Virus record (IMG/VR): IMGVR_UViG_3300024257_000043
Span: 1 to 30,065 of that record
Strand: one strand, 5' to 3'
DNA length: 30,065 bases
Source: a virus
Each line of letters opens with the position of its first letter. The stretch's first letter is position 1. Positions 15,434-22,329 of the stretch are shown one piece after another. The notes beneath the pieces were generated by a model. That model was not told the origin of the DNA. It saw only the letters and a list, made by a program, of their open reading frames with translations, and ran no database searches. The position numbers were made by a program, and so were the translations under genes.

Positions 15434-15460
15434 TGTGCGGTGAGTCTATCTCACCGCACA
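15434..15460 (+). terminator. Perfect 11-bp hairpin
   Basis: TGTGCGGTGAG, loop TCTAT, CTCACCGCACA, then ATTTAATC. The U-run is short, so it may attenuate transcription or protect the 3' end of the winged-helix message. Confidence 0.55.
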
Positions 15461-15482
15461 ATTTAATCAGGAGGAACTCAGT

Positions 15483-15611
15483 ATGGTTGATTATTATGAT
15501 GAGTACAGCGACGAAGAGTATGAGGATCTTGACATTGAATTCTTTGTACCCGACTCGCCAGGTAGACGGTGTAACTGTGAAGACGCACCGTGTTGTGGAT
15601 GCAATCAATAA
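15483..15611 (+). CDS. Very small Cys-rich, acidic protein
   Basis: A 42-residue protein, MVDYYDEYSDEEYEDLD at the start and CNCEDAPCCGCNQ at the end. The five clustered cysteines could bind a metal. AGGAGG and a conserved AACTCAGT precede the ATG, and the same leader recurs before the next gene. Similar Cys-rich small proteins are frequent in phages. Function unknown. Confidence 0.6.
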   Translation: MVDYYDEYSDEEYEDLDIEFFVPDSPGRRCNCEDAPCCGCNQ

Positions 15612-15626
15612 CGGGAGGAACTCAGT

Positions 15627-15815
15627 ATGGCCAAGAAGAGAGTCTTTAAAGAGCATATCGTCACGGCTGTGATCATCAATCACCAGCTGTATGTGATGGA
15701 CTTTGTTGAGCAGTATGAATCAGTAGAACATGCGATCTTTGCAAAGTTCGGCATCGACGCTGACAATGAAAATTATCACGTACTGTGGAGTGGTCCACGA
15801 TACCACATAGGTTAA
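15627..15815 (+). CDS. Small protein, unknown function
   Basis: A 62-residue alpha/beta protein, MAKKRVFKEHIVTAVIINHQ at the start. The GGGAGGAACTCAGT leader repeats that of the previous gene, suggesting a duplicated control segment. A strong terminator follows it, so it ends a transcription unit. No family recognised. Confidence 0.6.
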   Translation: MAKKRVFKEHIVTAVIINHQLYVMDFVEQYESVEHAIFAKFGIDADNENYHVLWSGPRYHIG

Positions 15816-15819
15816 CAGT

Positions 15820-15855
15820 AATGCCCGGGCATCTCAATGTGTCCGGGCATTTTTA
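15820..15855 (+). terminator. Rho-independent terminator
   Basis: ATGCCCGG (15821-15828) pairs with CCGGGCAT (15843-15850), extended inward by weaker pairs, followed by TTTTTATTT. It ends the unit that starts at the 15004 promoter. Confidence 0.85.
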
Positions 15856-15891
15856 TTTACTATCATCGGCGGGACTGGAGAGCTCGACCAA
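15855..15891. repeat. GC-rich dispersed repeat, copy C
   Basis: ATTTACTATCA, CGGC, then CTGGAGAGCTCGACCAAA, matching copies A and B. It abuts the terminator and opens the gene-free region. Confidence 0.6.
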
Positions 15892-16538
15892 ATAAGATCT
15901 GGATTCTAGAAAAATGAGCGACCGCTCATTGTGGCTACTTCATAGCTACATTTGCTCTAAGCTACTGATTTTACTACATATAACCAGAGGTAAAATCGAG
16001 CTAAATTTAGGTCTTTTTATATTCTATTAACTCTTTTTATCTAACTACTTGTTTTTATTATATATATTAATAAAATTGAAAGAATTAAGAGAAATATAAT
16101 ATAATAGAAATACAAGGTTGTAAAAGACCTGGGGTTATTGTATATATAGGCTACGGTGTATGTATTATTGATCCTTTTTACCCTTCTGTAGCTTAAAAGG
16201 ATAGAAAAGTTTTTATTGAAATTAGCTCATGCTCTTCAAAAAAGGACAGAATATCTAATAAAATCAGCTACTTAGAAAATAAGAGTCATTTTAAGCAAAA
16301 TGAGAATACCTAGTTATATCAGCTACTTAGAGACAAAGAATTACCGCGAGGCTCTTTGTAGACTACGCACTTTTTGAGAGAATACCTAATAAAATCAATA
16401 GCTTAGGCCCATTTTCTCGAAATATACACGAAATAAATTATCTAATAATATCAGCTACTTAAGTTTGAGCCGTCATTCATTTTTTATTAGCTCATTTAAC
16501 CTGAAATATTAACCCACAAACACACAAAGTGCGCTCAA
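15892..16538. other. Gene-free AT-rich region, candidate second control or origin region
   Basis: No plausible gene on either strand. It holds a long inverted repeat, AGGTCTTTT (16009-16017) with AAAAGACCT (16122-16130), an 8-bp hairpin (16171-16178 with 16195-16202), and four degenerate direct repeats listed separately. It ends at a conserved promoter. Origin or regulatory function is an inference from AT-richness and repeats. Confidence 0.5.
16249..16463. repeat. Four degenerate 27-28 base direct repeats
   Basis: Units at 16249-16276, 16304-16331, 16380-16407 and 16437-16463 share the form AATA(T/C)CTAATAAAATCAG then CTACTTAG. Spacings of 55, 76 and 57 bases are irregular, so they are not a CRISPR array. 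Confidence 0.65.
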
Positions 16539-16586
16539 CACCAATTATCTCTGGCTATTTACTTTCCAGCTCTTTGGTGATATAAT
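16539..16586 (+). promoter_or_regulatory. Promoter with CACCAA-N29-TTGGTG operator, copy 2
   Basis: CACCAA (16539-16544), TTTACT (16558-16563), TTGGTG (16574-16579) and TATAAT (16581-16586), with the same internal distances as copy 1. It drives the genes at 16642-17575. Confidence 0.8.
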
Positions 16587-16641
16587 TATATTATAGAAGT
16601 GAGAAGGAATTAAAAATCAACACTTAAGCAAGGAGTCCCGT

Positions 16642-16983
16642 ATGAGAGACACATTAACACTAGAGGCTATCCGTGAAGACTTAACCAGTGTGCGCAAGCT
16701 CATCAGAGTGCGCAAGCCAGAAACAAAAGAGTATGACTTAGACTACTACAACGCAAGAGACTTACTTATTAGGTTGAACAACAACTTATACACACTACCT
16801 ATCTCTGGTTGGCTAGAGAATGAAGGCACACTAGATATAGACATGGCACTAATTGATCTAATCTACTTCATCAACAACCACAAGCTCAAACAACTCAATG
16901 AAGCACTTTATCAAACTATTAATCTGGTTGACGCGATCAGCTACAGATGCGCAACACGATTTGACTCACTGACCGAGGTATAA
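16642..16983 (+). CDS. Small early protein, paralogue of 14436-14777
   Basis: A 113-residue helical protein with a basic N-terminal third (VRKLIRVRKPETKEYD). It aligns with the 14436 protein over the middle region: NLYT and LENEGTLDIDMALIDLIY. GCAAGGAG precedes the ATG. It is the first gene behind a conserved promoter. Function unknown. Confidence 0.65.
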   Translation: MRDTLTLEAIREDLTSVRKLIRVRKPETKEYDLDYYNARDLLIRLNNNLYTLPISGWLENEGTLDIDMALIDLIYFINNHKLKQLNEALYQTINLVDAISYRCATRFDSLTEV

Positions 16984-17023
16984 CAAAGTTAAAATTAACA
17001 CCAAAAGCAAGGAGGCCAACATC

Positions 17024-17356
17024 ATGGCACAGCATGATCCAAGACACCGCAACTCACTCCACAAGCTAAGTAACAATGAAGCATACCTTAACTTAGGGTT
17101 CATACCCATCACGACAGGCAGAGGCCAACAAGCTCTGTACATGGTAACTACGTTCGGCTCCTATTTCTGGTTAACAGACTTAAACGGCGACGCTCTGCCC
17201 AAGGACTCAGACAAACAACTCTCATTCTGCATGTACGATGGAGACACTAACGCACTGCTCTACTACAAAGACATTCCAAACTTAGTTACTAATGTCGTCA
17301 TGCACATCTCTCTGGCTGTTGATGACTACATACTTAAAACAAGGAGGCCAAACTAA
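17024..17356 (+). CDS. Hypothetical protein
   Basis: A 110-residue protein with alternating beta segments (ALYMVTTFGSYFWLTDL) and a basic C-terminal end. AAGGAGG lies 8 bases before the ATG, and its stop touches the next ATG. No family recognised. Confidence 0.6.
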   Translation: MAQHDPRHRNSLHKLSNNEAYLNLGFIPITTGRGQQALYMVTTFGSYFWLTDLNGDALPKDSDKQLSFCMYDGDTNALLYYKDIPNLVTNVVMHISLAVDDYILKTRRPN

Positions 17357-17575
17357 ATGATTAGCAACGCTGAATTATCACAAAGGCAAACTCTGCGTGA
17401 CCGTGGCGAAAGCCCTGACAAGTTAGACAAGGAGACGACTGAGGAGTTTCTGCAACGAGGTGGTAGGATTGCAAAGATTCCGAGGGGTATGAGTGGTGAG
17501 ACATTTAACGCGTTCCAATGCACGAAGGAGGCACATAAGGATGGCACAGTCAACGATCCAAAAGAAACAAAATAA
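17357..17575 (+). CDS. Small protein with RGGRI-IPRG motif
   Basis: A 72-residue, charged protein. Residues about 29-47 read EEFLQRGGRIAKIPRG, a pattern common in short uncharacterised phage proteins. AAGGAGG precedes the ATG, which directly follows the previous stop. Function unknown; a DNA- or RNA-binding role is possible from its basic motif. Confidence 0.6.
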   Translation: MISNAELSQRQTLRDRGESPDKLDKETTEEFLQRGGRIAKIPRGMSGETFNAFQCTKEAHKDGTVNDPKETK

Positions 17576-17604
17576 GAAATCTGTATTTTATTTTTCTCGG
17601 GGTA

Positions 17605-17633
17605 TTTACAAACCGGTCTTTTTATGTTATAAT
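17605..17633 (+). promoter_or_regulatory. Promoter of the primase-helicase gene
   Basis: TTTACA (17605-17610), 17 bases, TATAAT (17628-17633). It shares GTATTTACA with the conserved promoters but lacks the CACCAA and TTGGTG boxes, so it may be regulated differently. Confidence 0.7.
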
Positions 17634-17683
17634 AAGAAGATAGGGTAAAAGAGGATTAGTAAGACTCTCCTTGTTGTTGAGTG

Positions 17684-17723
17684 GTTGGAGAAACTTAGAA
17701 CTAGGCCACTAGGTTTCTCCAAC
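17684..17723 (+). promoter_or_regulatory. Stem-loop in the primase-helicase leader
   Basis: GTTGGAGAAAC (17684-17694) pairs perfectly with GTTTCTCCAAC (17713-17723). The loop holds CTAG-GCCA-CTAG, able to form a small inner stem. It lies in the roughly 140-base leader. Confidence 0.6.
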
Positions 17724-17779
17724 ATCCTAACCAACACTCGCAGCACCCACATATAACTCTACAACAACAGAGGATATTT

Positions 17780-20164
17780 ATGGCAACTACAGTACTACGT
17801 AAAGACGATCCACATTTACTAACACTCACACAACTCAACTTTAAGAAAATTCCCAACTCCCTTAAGCAGCATCCCTTCTGGATACTATGGCAACCTCGGC
17901 ATCAGCACAACTCTACAAAGATACTTAAGACCCCATTCGGTGGCAAAGCATGGCAGAAACAGATACAGTCCTGGGATGACATTGTGCCGCACTATGGCAA
18001 GCAACAAAAGAACATACCGACTGGACTGGGTTTCGTGTTCACCAAGGACCATCCATTTGTGTGCATCGACATTGACGACGTCACACCGACCAACTCAAGG
18101 ATGCAAAAAGAACTTGACTCATACACTGAGCGATCTCCTTCTCTCTTGGGTACGCATGTCTGGGTGCAGCTCTTCAGCATCAAGGACAAAGCGAAGTTAG
18201 AATCCTACTTCGGCACTAAACGATTTAATAAGACACACAAACGTGATTTGTTTATATCATCTGGCTATTGTACTATCACTGGGGGACATGTCAAGACTAC
18301 CCCGACTGATGTGCGCATTTACTCCTTTGAGGACTTAGTTGACATACTAGGCCAGTACTTCAATCAAAAGATTGTCTCCCTGGAAGAGCACCGTCAAGAA
18401 GCAGTTCAAACAAGCAAGGTACTATTCCCCCGCACCAAGCGACAAGCACCAATCTCTGCAGAACAAGCAAGACTCCTACTACGTAAAATCGACGTCCGCA
18501 CCTTGACATCTGACATATTCGACAACTTGACTCATCCTACAAGACTAGCGATCCTAAACCCAGATGAGACAGAAGAAGCGCGTGAACCATGGATGACAAT
18601 CTGTCAAGCAATTCATCATAACTTTGGTGGTGAGCCAGATGGTCTTCTACTTCTACATGAGTGGAGTAAGAAGGGTAACAAGTATGACAAAGAGGCACTC
18701 ATGTCGGTGTACGAGTCATTCTCTACGGCGCCAGAGTTTCTTAATCAACAAAAACCAATAACAATCGGTACACTCATTGCGCTGGTCAAAGCACAGAGAC
18801 CGGACTTCAACGATCTATCTCCGAAGGGAAAGCCTGTCTCCACAATTCAAAACTTAGAGGCGTACTTCAAGTTCTACAAGTATCATATGGCGTTTAACAT
18901 CGTCACACGTGAGGTAGACATAGCGATGCCTAAAGCCATAGTAACAACTCTGGCCGACAAGACTATTAGAATCTTTGATATAGACAGAGCATATCGTATC
19001 ATCGCGTCTGAGTTATTGAAGCTCGGTTTCGCGAATAAGAACTTTATAAATCTAAGAGAGTCAATTCTAGACTATGCTAAAGTAAACTCATATAATCCAA
19101 TAGAAAACTACTTTAATAAGATATATGCTGAATATGATGAAGCTCAAGATCCATTAGAGGATCTTATGAACACTATCACGTTCGACAATACGATACGGAC
19201 TAAGAATGCTCAAGCAGCGGTCAAGGTGTTCTTTAAGAAGTGGCTGACACAAGTTGTCGCGGCGGCGAATACCTCACAAACACACTCGACCAGGATATTC
19301 AACAACCTGATGATCTTGATCGGTGAACAGGGTGTAGGTAAGACTAAGTGGGTTGCTTCGCTCTTTCCAAAAGAGATTCAACAATTCTGTGCAGGTAGTG
19401 GCAACTTACAGATTAACCAATTTAGAACTGACAACGTGAAGCAAGCTATTGAGTTACAGCGCACGTTGATCTGCAACATCAATGAAGTAGACTTACTGTT
19501 CAAGGAAGGCTCGTACTCAAAGTTCAAGCAACTTCTGGATGAGACGACCAACTCGATGGTGTTACCTTATGGCAAGACTGCTGTGCAGATGACACGACGA
19601 ACAGTATTTATAGGTAGCACGAACAAGCGTCACTTCTTAGTAGATCAAACAGGTAACAGAAGGATAACTCTGGTCCATGTTGACGACATGAACTCAGAAC
19701 ATACTATGGACCTAGGGCAACTTTGGGCACATGCTGTGCACTGGTACCGTGAAGAAAAATGCTGGTGGCTTGACCCTAAGAATCCAGAAGATAAGGTGGC
19801 AATTGAGGTGCAAAACAAACTAAATATGCAAGGTATGTACATTGGTGATGACGGCTTGATGGAAGACTTAGATCACTACTTCAAGCTAGACGCTAAGTCA
19901 ATCCACTACAAGAAAGTAACATTTAAAGACATACGAATGCTGATGCCAAGTCTACATGGTGTAAAGCTCAACTCTAGGGCATTCAATGTAGCAAAGATGA
20001 CTTTTCATAACTGGCTAAATCAAACTAAGTTTGGCGAAGTTATGAAGAAGAAAAGTGGCGTTCGTGCCCAGCAATTCTATTTAGTTCCCCCTATCCGCGA
20101 AAAGAAACAAGCTGCATCATTCAAGCAAGCTGCACTACTAGATGAACTAGAATCTCTCGCCTAG
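17780..20164 (+). CDS. Primase-polymerase/helicase fusion
   Basis: A 794-residue replication protein. Residues about 25-185 form an archaeo-eukaryotic primase-polymerase-like domain: PFWILWQPR, metal-binding IDIDD (96-100), SPSLLGTHVW (119-128) and TITGGH (165-170). A PriCT-like segment (PWMTICQAIHHNFGG, about 270-310) follows. The C-terminal half is a VirE/D5-like superfamily 3-type ATPase with Walker A GEQGVGKT (515-522), CNINEVDLL as the probable Walker B-like region, and IGSTNKRHFL. It should prime and unwind phage DNA. The start ATG follows a leader with AGAGGA. Key acids and the Walker A are intact. Confidence 0.85.
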   Translation: MATTVLRKDDPHLLTLTQLNFKKIPNSLKQHPFWILWQPRHQHNSTKILKTPFGGKAWQKQIQSWDDIVPHYGKQQKNIPTGLGFVFTKDHPFVCIDIDDVTPTNSRMQKELDSYTERSPSLLGTHVWVQLFSIKDKAKLESYFGTKRFNKTHKRDLFISSGYCTITGGHVKTTPTDVRIYSFEDLVDILGQYFNQKIVSLEEHRQEAVQTSKVLFPRTKRQAPISAEQARLLLRKIDVRTLTSDIFDNLTHPTRLAILNPDETEEAREPWMTICQAIHHNFGGEPDGLLLLHEWSKKGNKYDKEALMSVYESFSTAPEFLNQQKPITIGTLIALVKAQRPDFNDLSPKGKPVSTIQNLEAYFKFYKYHMAFNIVTREVDIAMPKAIVTTLADKTIRIFDIDRAYRIIASELLKLGFANKNFINLRESILDYAKVNSYNPIENYFNKIYAEYDEAQDPLEDLMNTITFDNTIRTKNAQAAVKVFFKKWLTQVVAAANTSQTHSTRIFNNLMILIGEQGVGKTKWVASLFPKEIQQFCAGSGNLQINQFRTDNVKQAIELQRTLICNINEVDLLFKEGSYSKFKQLLDETTNSMVLPYGKTAVQMTRRTVFIGSTNKRHFLVDQTGNRRITLVHVDDMNSEHTMDLGQLWAHAVHWYREEKCWWLDPKNPEDKVAIEVQNKLNMQGMYIGDDGLMEDLDHYFKLDAKSIHYKKVTFKDIRMLMPSLHGVKLNSRAFNVAKMTFHNWLNQTKFGEVMKKKSGVRAQQFYLVPPIREKKQAASFKQAALLDELESLA

Positions 20165-20212
20165 CACCAATTCTCTCCAGCTATTTACAATTCAGTACTT
20201 TGGTGATATAAT
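20165..20212 (+). promoter_or_regulatory. Promoter with CACCAA-N29-TTGGTG operator, copy 3
   Basis: CACCAA (20165-20170), TTTACA (20184-20189), TTGGTG (20200-20205), TATAAT (20207-20212). It lies 1 base after the primase-helicase stop and drives the long run of overlapping small genes. Confidence 0.8.
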
Positions 20213-20267
20213 TATTTTATAAGTTGATGAAGGTAAAAACTTTAACTACAAAACGAGGAGGCTTAGT

Positions 20268-20477
20268 ATGATTAAATGGTTAGGTGAAACAGAATGTAAT
20301 GTATGCCACAAAGATGCTACAAAAGCCAAGTGGTTTGCTGATGCAAAGACCAAGTACGGTCCCTGGGCATTAGTATGTGACAAATGCTGTAAGAAGCACT
20401 GCATAGCTGTTGGACAGATGTATGATCCAAAGACAAAGGAAAAGATATGCGATTTAAAACAAGAACATATGTCGTAA
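20268..20477 (+). CDS. Small zinc-ribbon-like protein
   Basis: A 69-residue protein with C10-x2-C13 and C37-x2-C40 plus C41 and C45, able to hold one zinc ion. KYGPWALVCDKC and VGQMYD match a common small phage zinc-binding protein pattern. CGAGGAGG precedes the ATG. It is the first gene behind a conserved promoter. Function unknown. Confidence 0.7.
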   Translation: MIKWLGETECNVCHKDATKAKWFADAKTKYGPWALVCDKCCKKHCIAVGQMYDPKTKEKICDLKQEHMS

Positions 20478-20501
20478 ACACAAGAACTTACAGGAGGCCT
20501 A

Positions 20502-20648
20502 ATGTTAAGATTCTGGAAAGTCTGTCTGGTAATTCACTTCTGCTTATTAATAAGCTCCGCAAATGTCTATACAAGCTCGATCTTATTGGTCACATTCTTA
20601 ATTAGTGGCGTAGGCTACTACACAACAAAGGAGAGACTAGATGTCTAA
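20502..20648 (+). CDS. Small membrane protein
   Basis: A 48-residue protein, MLRFWKVCLVIHFCLLISS at the start, with hydrophobic stretches at about 7-18 and 26-40. They could form one long or two short membrane segments. AGGAGG lies 5 bases before the ATG, and the stop overlaps the next gene by 8 bases. No family; a holin role is not supported by anything nearby. Confidence 0.55.
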   Translation: MLRFWKVCLVIHFCLLISSANVYTSSILLVTFLISGVGYYTTKERLDV

Positions 20649-20844
20649 TGTAGAATACTTAGAAATAAGCGAACTTGTAAGTGAAAAAGGTTGGTACTTC
20701 TGGGATGAAACAGGAGACGCAATCGGACCATGGAAAAACAAGTGGGCTGCAGAAAAAGTTTTTTCAGCGTATATTTTTAATGTAATTGAAGGTCAAGACT
20801 TTCTTCATTTACATCTTGACAAATTCTTACAACTAAGTCGGTAA
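20641..20844 (+). CDS. Small protein, unknown function
   Basis: A 67-residue protein with WDETGDAIGPWKNKWAAEKV, reminiscent of a small phage alpha/beta family that carries a GPW-K-A pattern. AAAGGAG precedes the ATG, which lies inside the end of the previous gene. Function unknown. Confidence 0.6.
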   Translation: MSNVEYLEISELVSEKGWYFWDETGDAIGPWKNKWAAEKVFSAYIFNVIEGQDFLHLHLDKFLQLSR

Positions 20845-20857
20845 AGGAGAGATTAAC

Positions 20858-21328
20858 ATGACAAGCAAACCATTTTACTATGAACACATAGAGCTGGAAA
20901 AAAAAGCAGCCAAACGAACTTATGAAAATAGTCTTGCAGACATTACTAGTACCAGGGAAGACTTCTACAATGTTGTAAGAGATGTGGCTGAGGAACTTGA
21001 GTTGGTTGATTATAAATCTACTATAATGATTGGCTCATGGCCCAAACGAGCATACGTCAGTGTCAAGTTGAAGAAACACGATACTATCACCAATGGGGTC
21101 AATGAGGTTATAGATACTGTTGAAGAGATTCTTACACCACTTGACTTTAAGATGGACTTAGACTGCTCCAAACAACAAGAAGGTTACTATGAACTATACT
21201 ACAATAAAGGTGTGTTTGTAATTAACATATCTGTATTTATTGCGTCATCAGATAAGTGCAAAGCTAGACAAGTAGAAGTGACAAAGACTAATACAGAAAC
21301 AATCTATACATGTGAGGAGGTTGAATAA
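20858..21328 (+). CDS. Hypothetical protein
   Basis: A 156-residue acidic protein. An N-terminal helix (about 1-55, charged) is followed by an alpha/beta region. AAAGGAG lies 9 bases before the ATG. Its stop overlaps the next start by one base (TAATG). No family recognised. Confidence 0.6.
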   Translation: MTSKPFYYEHIELEKKAAKRTYENSLADITSTREDFYNVVRDVAEELELVDYKSTIMIGSWPKRAYVSVKLKKHDTITNGVNEVIDTVEEILTPLDFKMDLDCSKQQEGYYELYYNKGVFVINISVFIASSDKCKARQVEVTKTNTETIYTCEEVE

Positions 21329-21498
21329 TGTATTTCTATAAAAACAACTGGTACAAAAAGAACAAACAAGGTATGTGGATGATCGGGTGTTACGGCAACA
21401 CAAAGTCTAAGACTGCCAAGACATGGTTTAGGTATACAGGCCGATCAGACTTTATGAAAAAAGTGATGAAAGATGGAGACTGCCTTCATGAACTTTAA
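21328..21498 (+). CDS. Small basic protein
   Basis: A 56-residue, Lys-rich protein, MYFYKNNWYKKNKQGMW at the start. AGGAGG precedes the ATG, and translation is probably coupled to the previous gene. Its 3' end overlaps the next gene by 11 bases. Function unknown. Confidence 0.55.
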   Translation: MYFYKNNWYKKNKQGMWMIGCYGNTKSKTAKTWFRYTGRSDFMKKVMKDGDCLHEL

Positions 21499-21670
21499 TA
21501 CTTTTTTACTGATACTGATTCTGCTATGCATTTGTGTAGTAGCTAAAGGCTTAGATATATATAACGCAAATATCCAAGCTCAGTTAAACACGATACAGTA
21601 TCAAACTTCTGGTTGCTATCCGCATCCAACAGAGATACTTAAAGACGTGAAACTAAAGGAGAAGAACTAA
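21488..21670 (+). CDS. Small membrane-anchored protein
   Basis: A 60-residue protein with one strong hydrophobic segment (NTFLLILILLCICVVAKG, residues 4-21), a signal anchor with a soluble C-terminal part. The ATG at 21488 is chosen because GGAG lies 9 bases before it; the ATG at 21473 has no such site. An Rz-like spanin role is conceivable but not supported by neighbours. Confidence 0.55.
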   Translation: MNFNTFLLILILLCICVVAKGLDIYNANIQAQLNTIQYQTSGCYPHPTEILKDVKLKEKN

Positions 21671-21671
21671 T

Positions 21672-22001
21672 ATGAGACATCACTCAACACAACTACAAAT
21701 CTTTAAGGCCCAAACGTACTTACAGGAACATAGAGCTGAGCTTGAAGTAATGAAGCTCGCAGACGCCACAAGAGCAATCAACACTGCATGTGCCACAGCT
21801 GTGTCAGCGAATACAGTTAAGAACTGGTCTATTATGTTCAGCATCACATTCGCCAAGTCGTACAACAAAGGTATGAACAAAACAAACTGTCGTATCAAAA
21901 CTCTGGCCAACGCTATTGCAGAACTTTATGAGGACGTAGGTTCTAAACAGCATCCTGGAGTTGCAAAGATTCTTGAAGACTTGAATGGAGGCGACAAATG
22001 A
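21672..22001 (+). CDS. Hypothetical helical protein
   Basis: A 109-residue, mostly helical protein. The segment ATAVSANTVKNWSIMF looks weakly like a helix-turn-helix. AAAGGAG precedes the ATG, and the last bases overlap the next gene (ATGA). Function unknown. Confidence 0.6.
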   Translation: MRHHSTQLQIFKAQTYLQEHRAELEVMKLADATRAINTACATAVSANTVKNWSIMFSITFAKSYNKGMNKTNCRIKTLANAIAELYEDVGSKQHPGVAKILEDLNGGDK

Positions 22002-22186
22002 ATCCAGACATAATGAAACAAGCAGGCTTTGGTGAAGAATTAAAAGCTGTTAACATGGGTAAGTGTCCTGGCTGTCACGAAGATGTAGGGCCAAACGACT
22101 TCAGAGATACACTATCACGCAAGGAGTACTTTATCTCAGGACTCTGCCAACAATGCCAAGACAAAGTATTTGGAGGAGGTGAGTAA
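21998..22186 (+). CDS. Small zinc-ribbon protein
   Basis: A 62-residue protein with C23-x2-C26 and C50-x2-C53. KCPGCHEDVGPNDFRDTLSR and EYFISGLCQQCQDKVF match a widespread phage zinc-ribbon family. It overlaps both neighbours (ATGA and TAATG), so it is tightly coupled. Function unknown; these proteins are often near replication genes. Confidence 0.7.
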   Translation: MNPDIMKQAGFGEELKAVNMGKCPGCHEDVGPNDFRDTLSRKEYFISGLCQQCQDKVFGGGE

Positions 22187-22329
22187 TGAATACTGCTTTA
22201 TGGCAAAAATGGCTAAACGAAGATGTAGATGATCTTAAAGAGGCTTTACTATACTACGGTATAACTGGAATCCTGGCTCGCTTTGAAGATTGGTTAAAGT
22301 TTAACAAACACTTAATAAAGGAGGACTAA
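22186..22329 (+). CDS. Very small protein, unknown function
   Basis: A 47-residue, helical protein, MNTALWQKWLNEDVDDLKEA at the start. GGAGGTGAGTA precedes the ATG, and it shares one base with each neighbouring gene. This tight packing supports it as real. Function unknown. Confidence 0.55.
   Translation: MNTALWQKWLNEDVDDLKEALLYYGITGILARFEDWLKFNKHLIKED

Noticed and set aside
15892-16538. tRNA or intron in the gene-free region
   Set aside because: No cloverleaf with a T-loop GTTCRA pattern was seen, and the flanking genes are complete, so nothing appears to be split.
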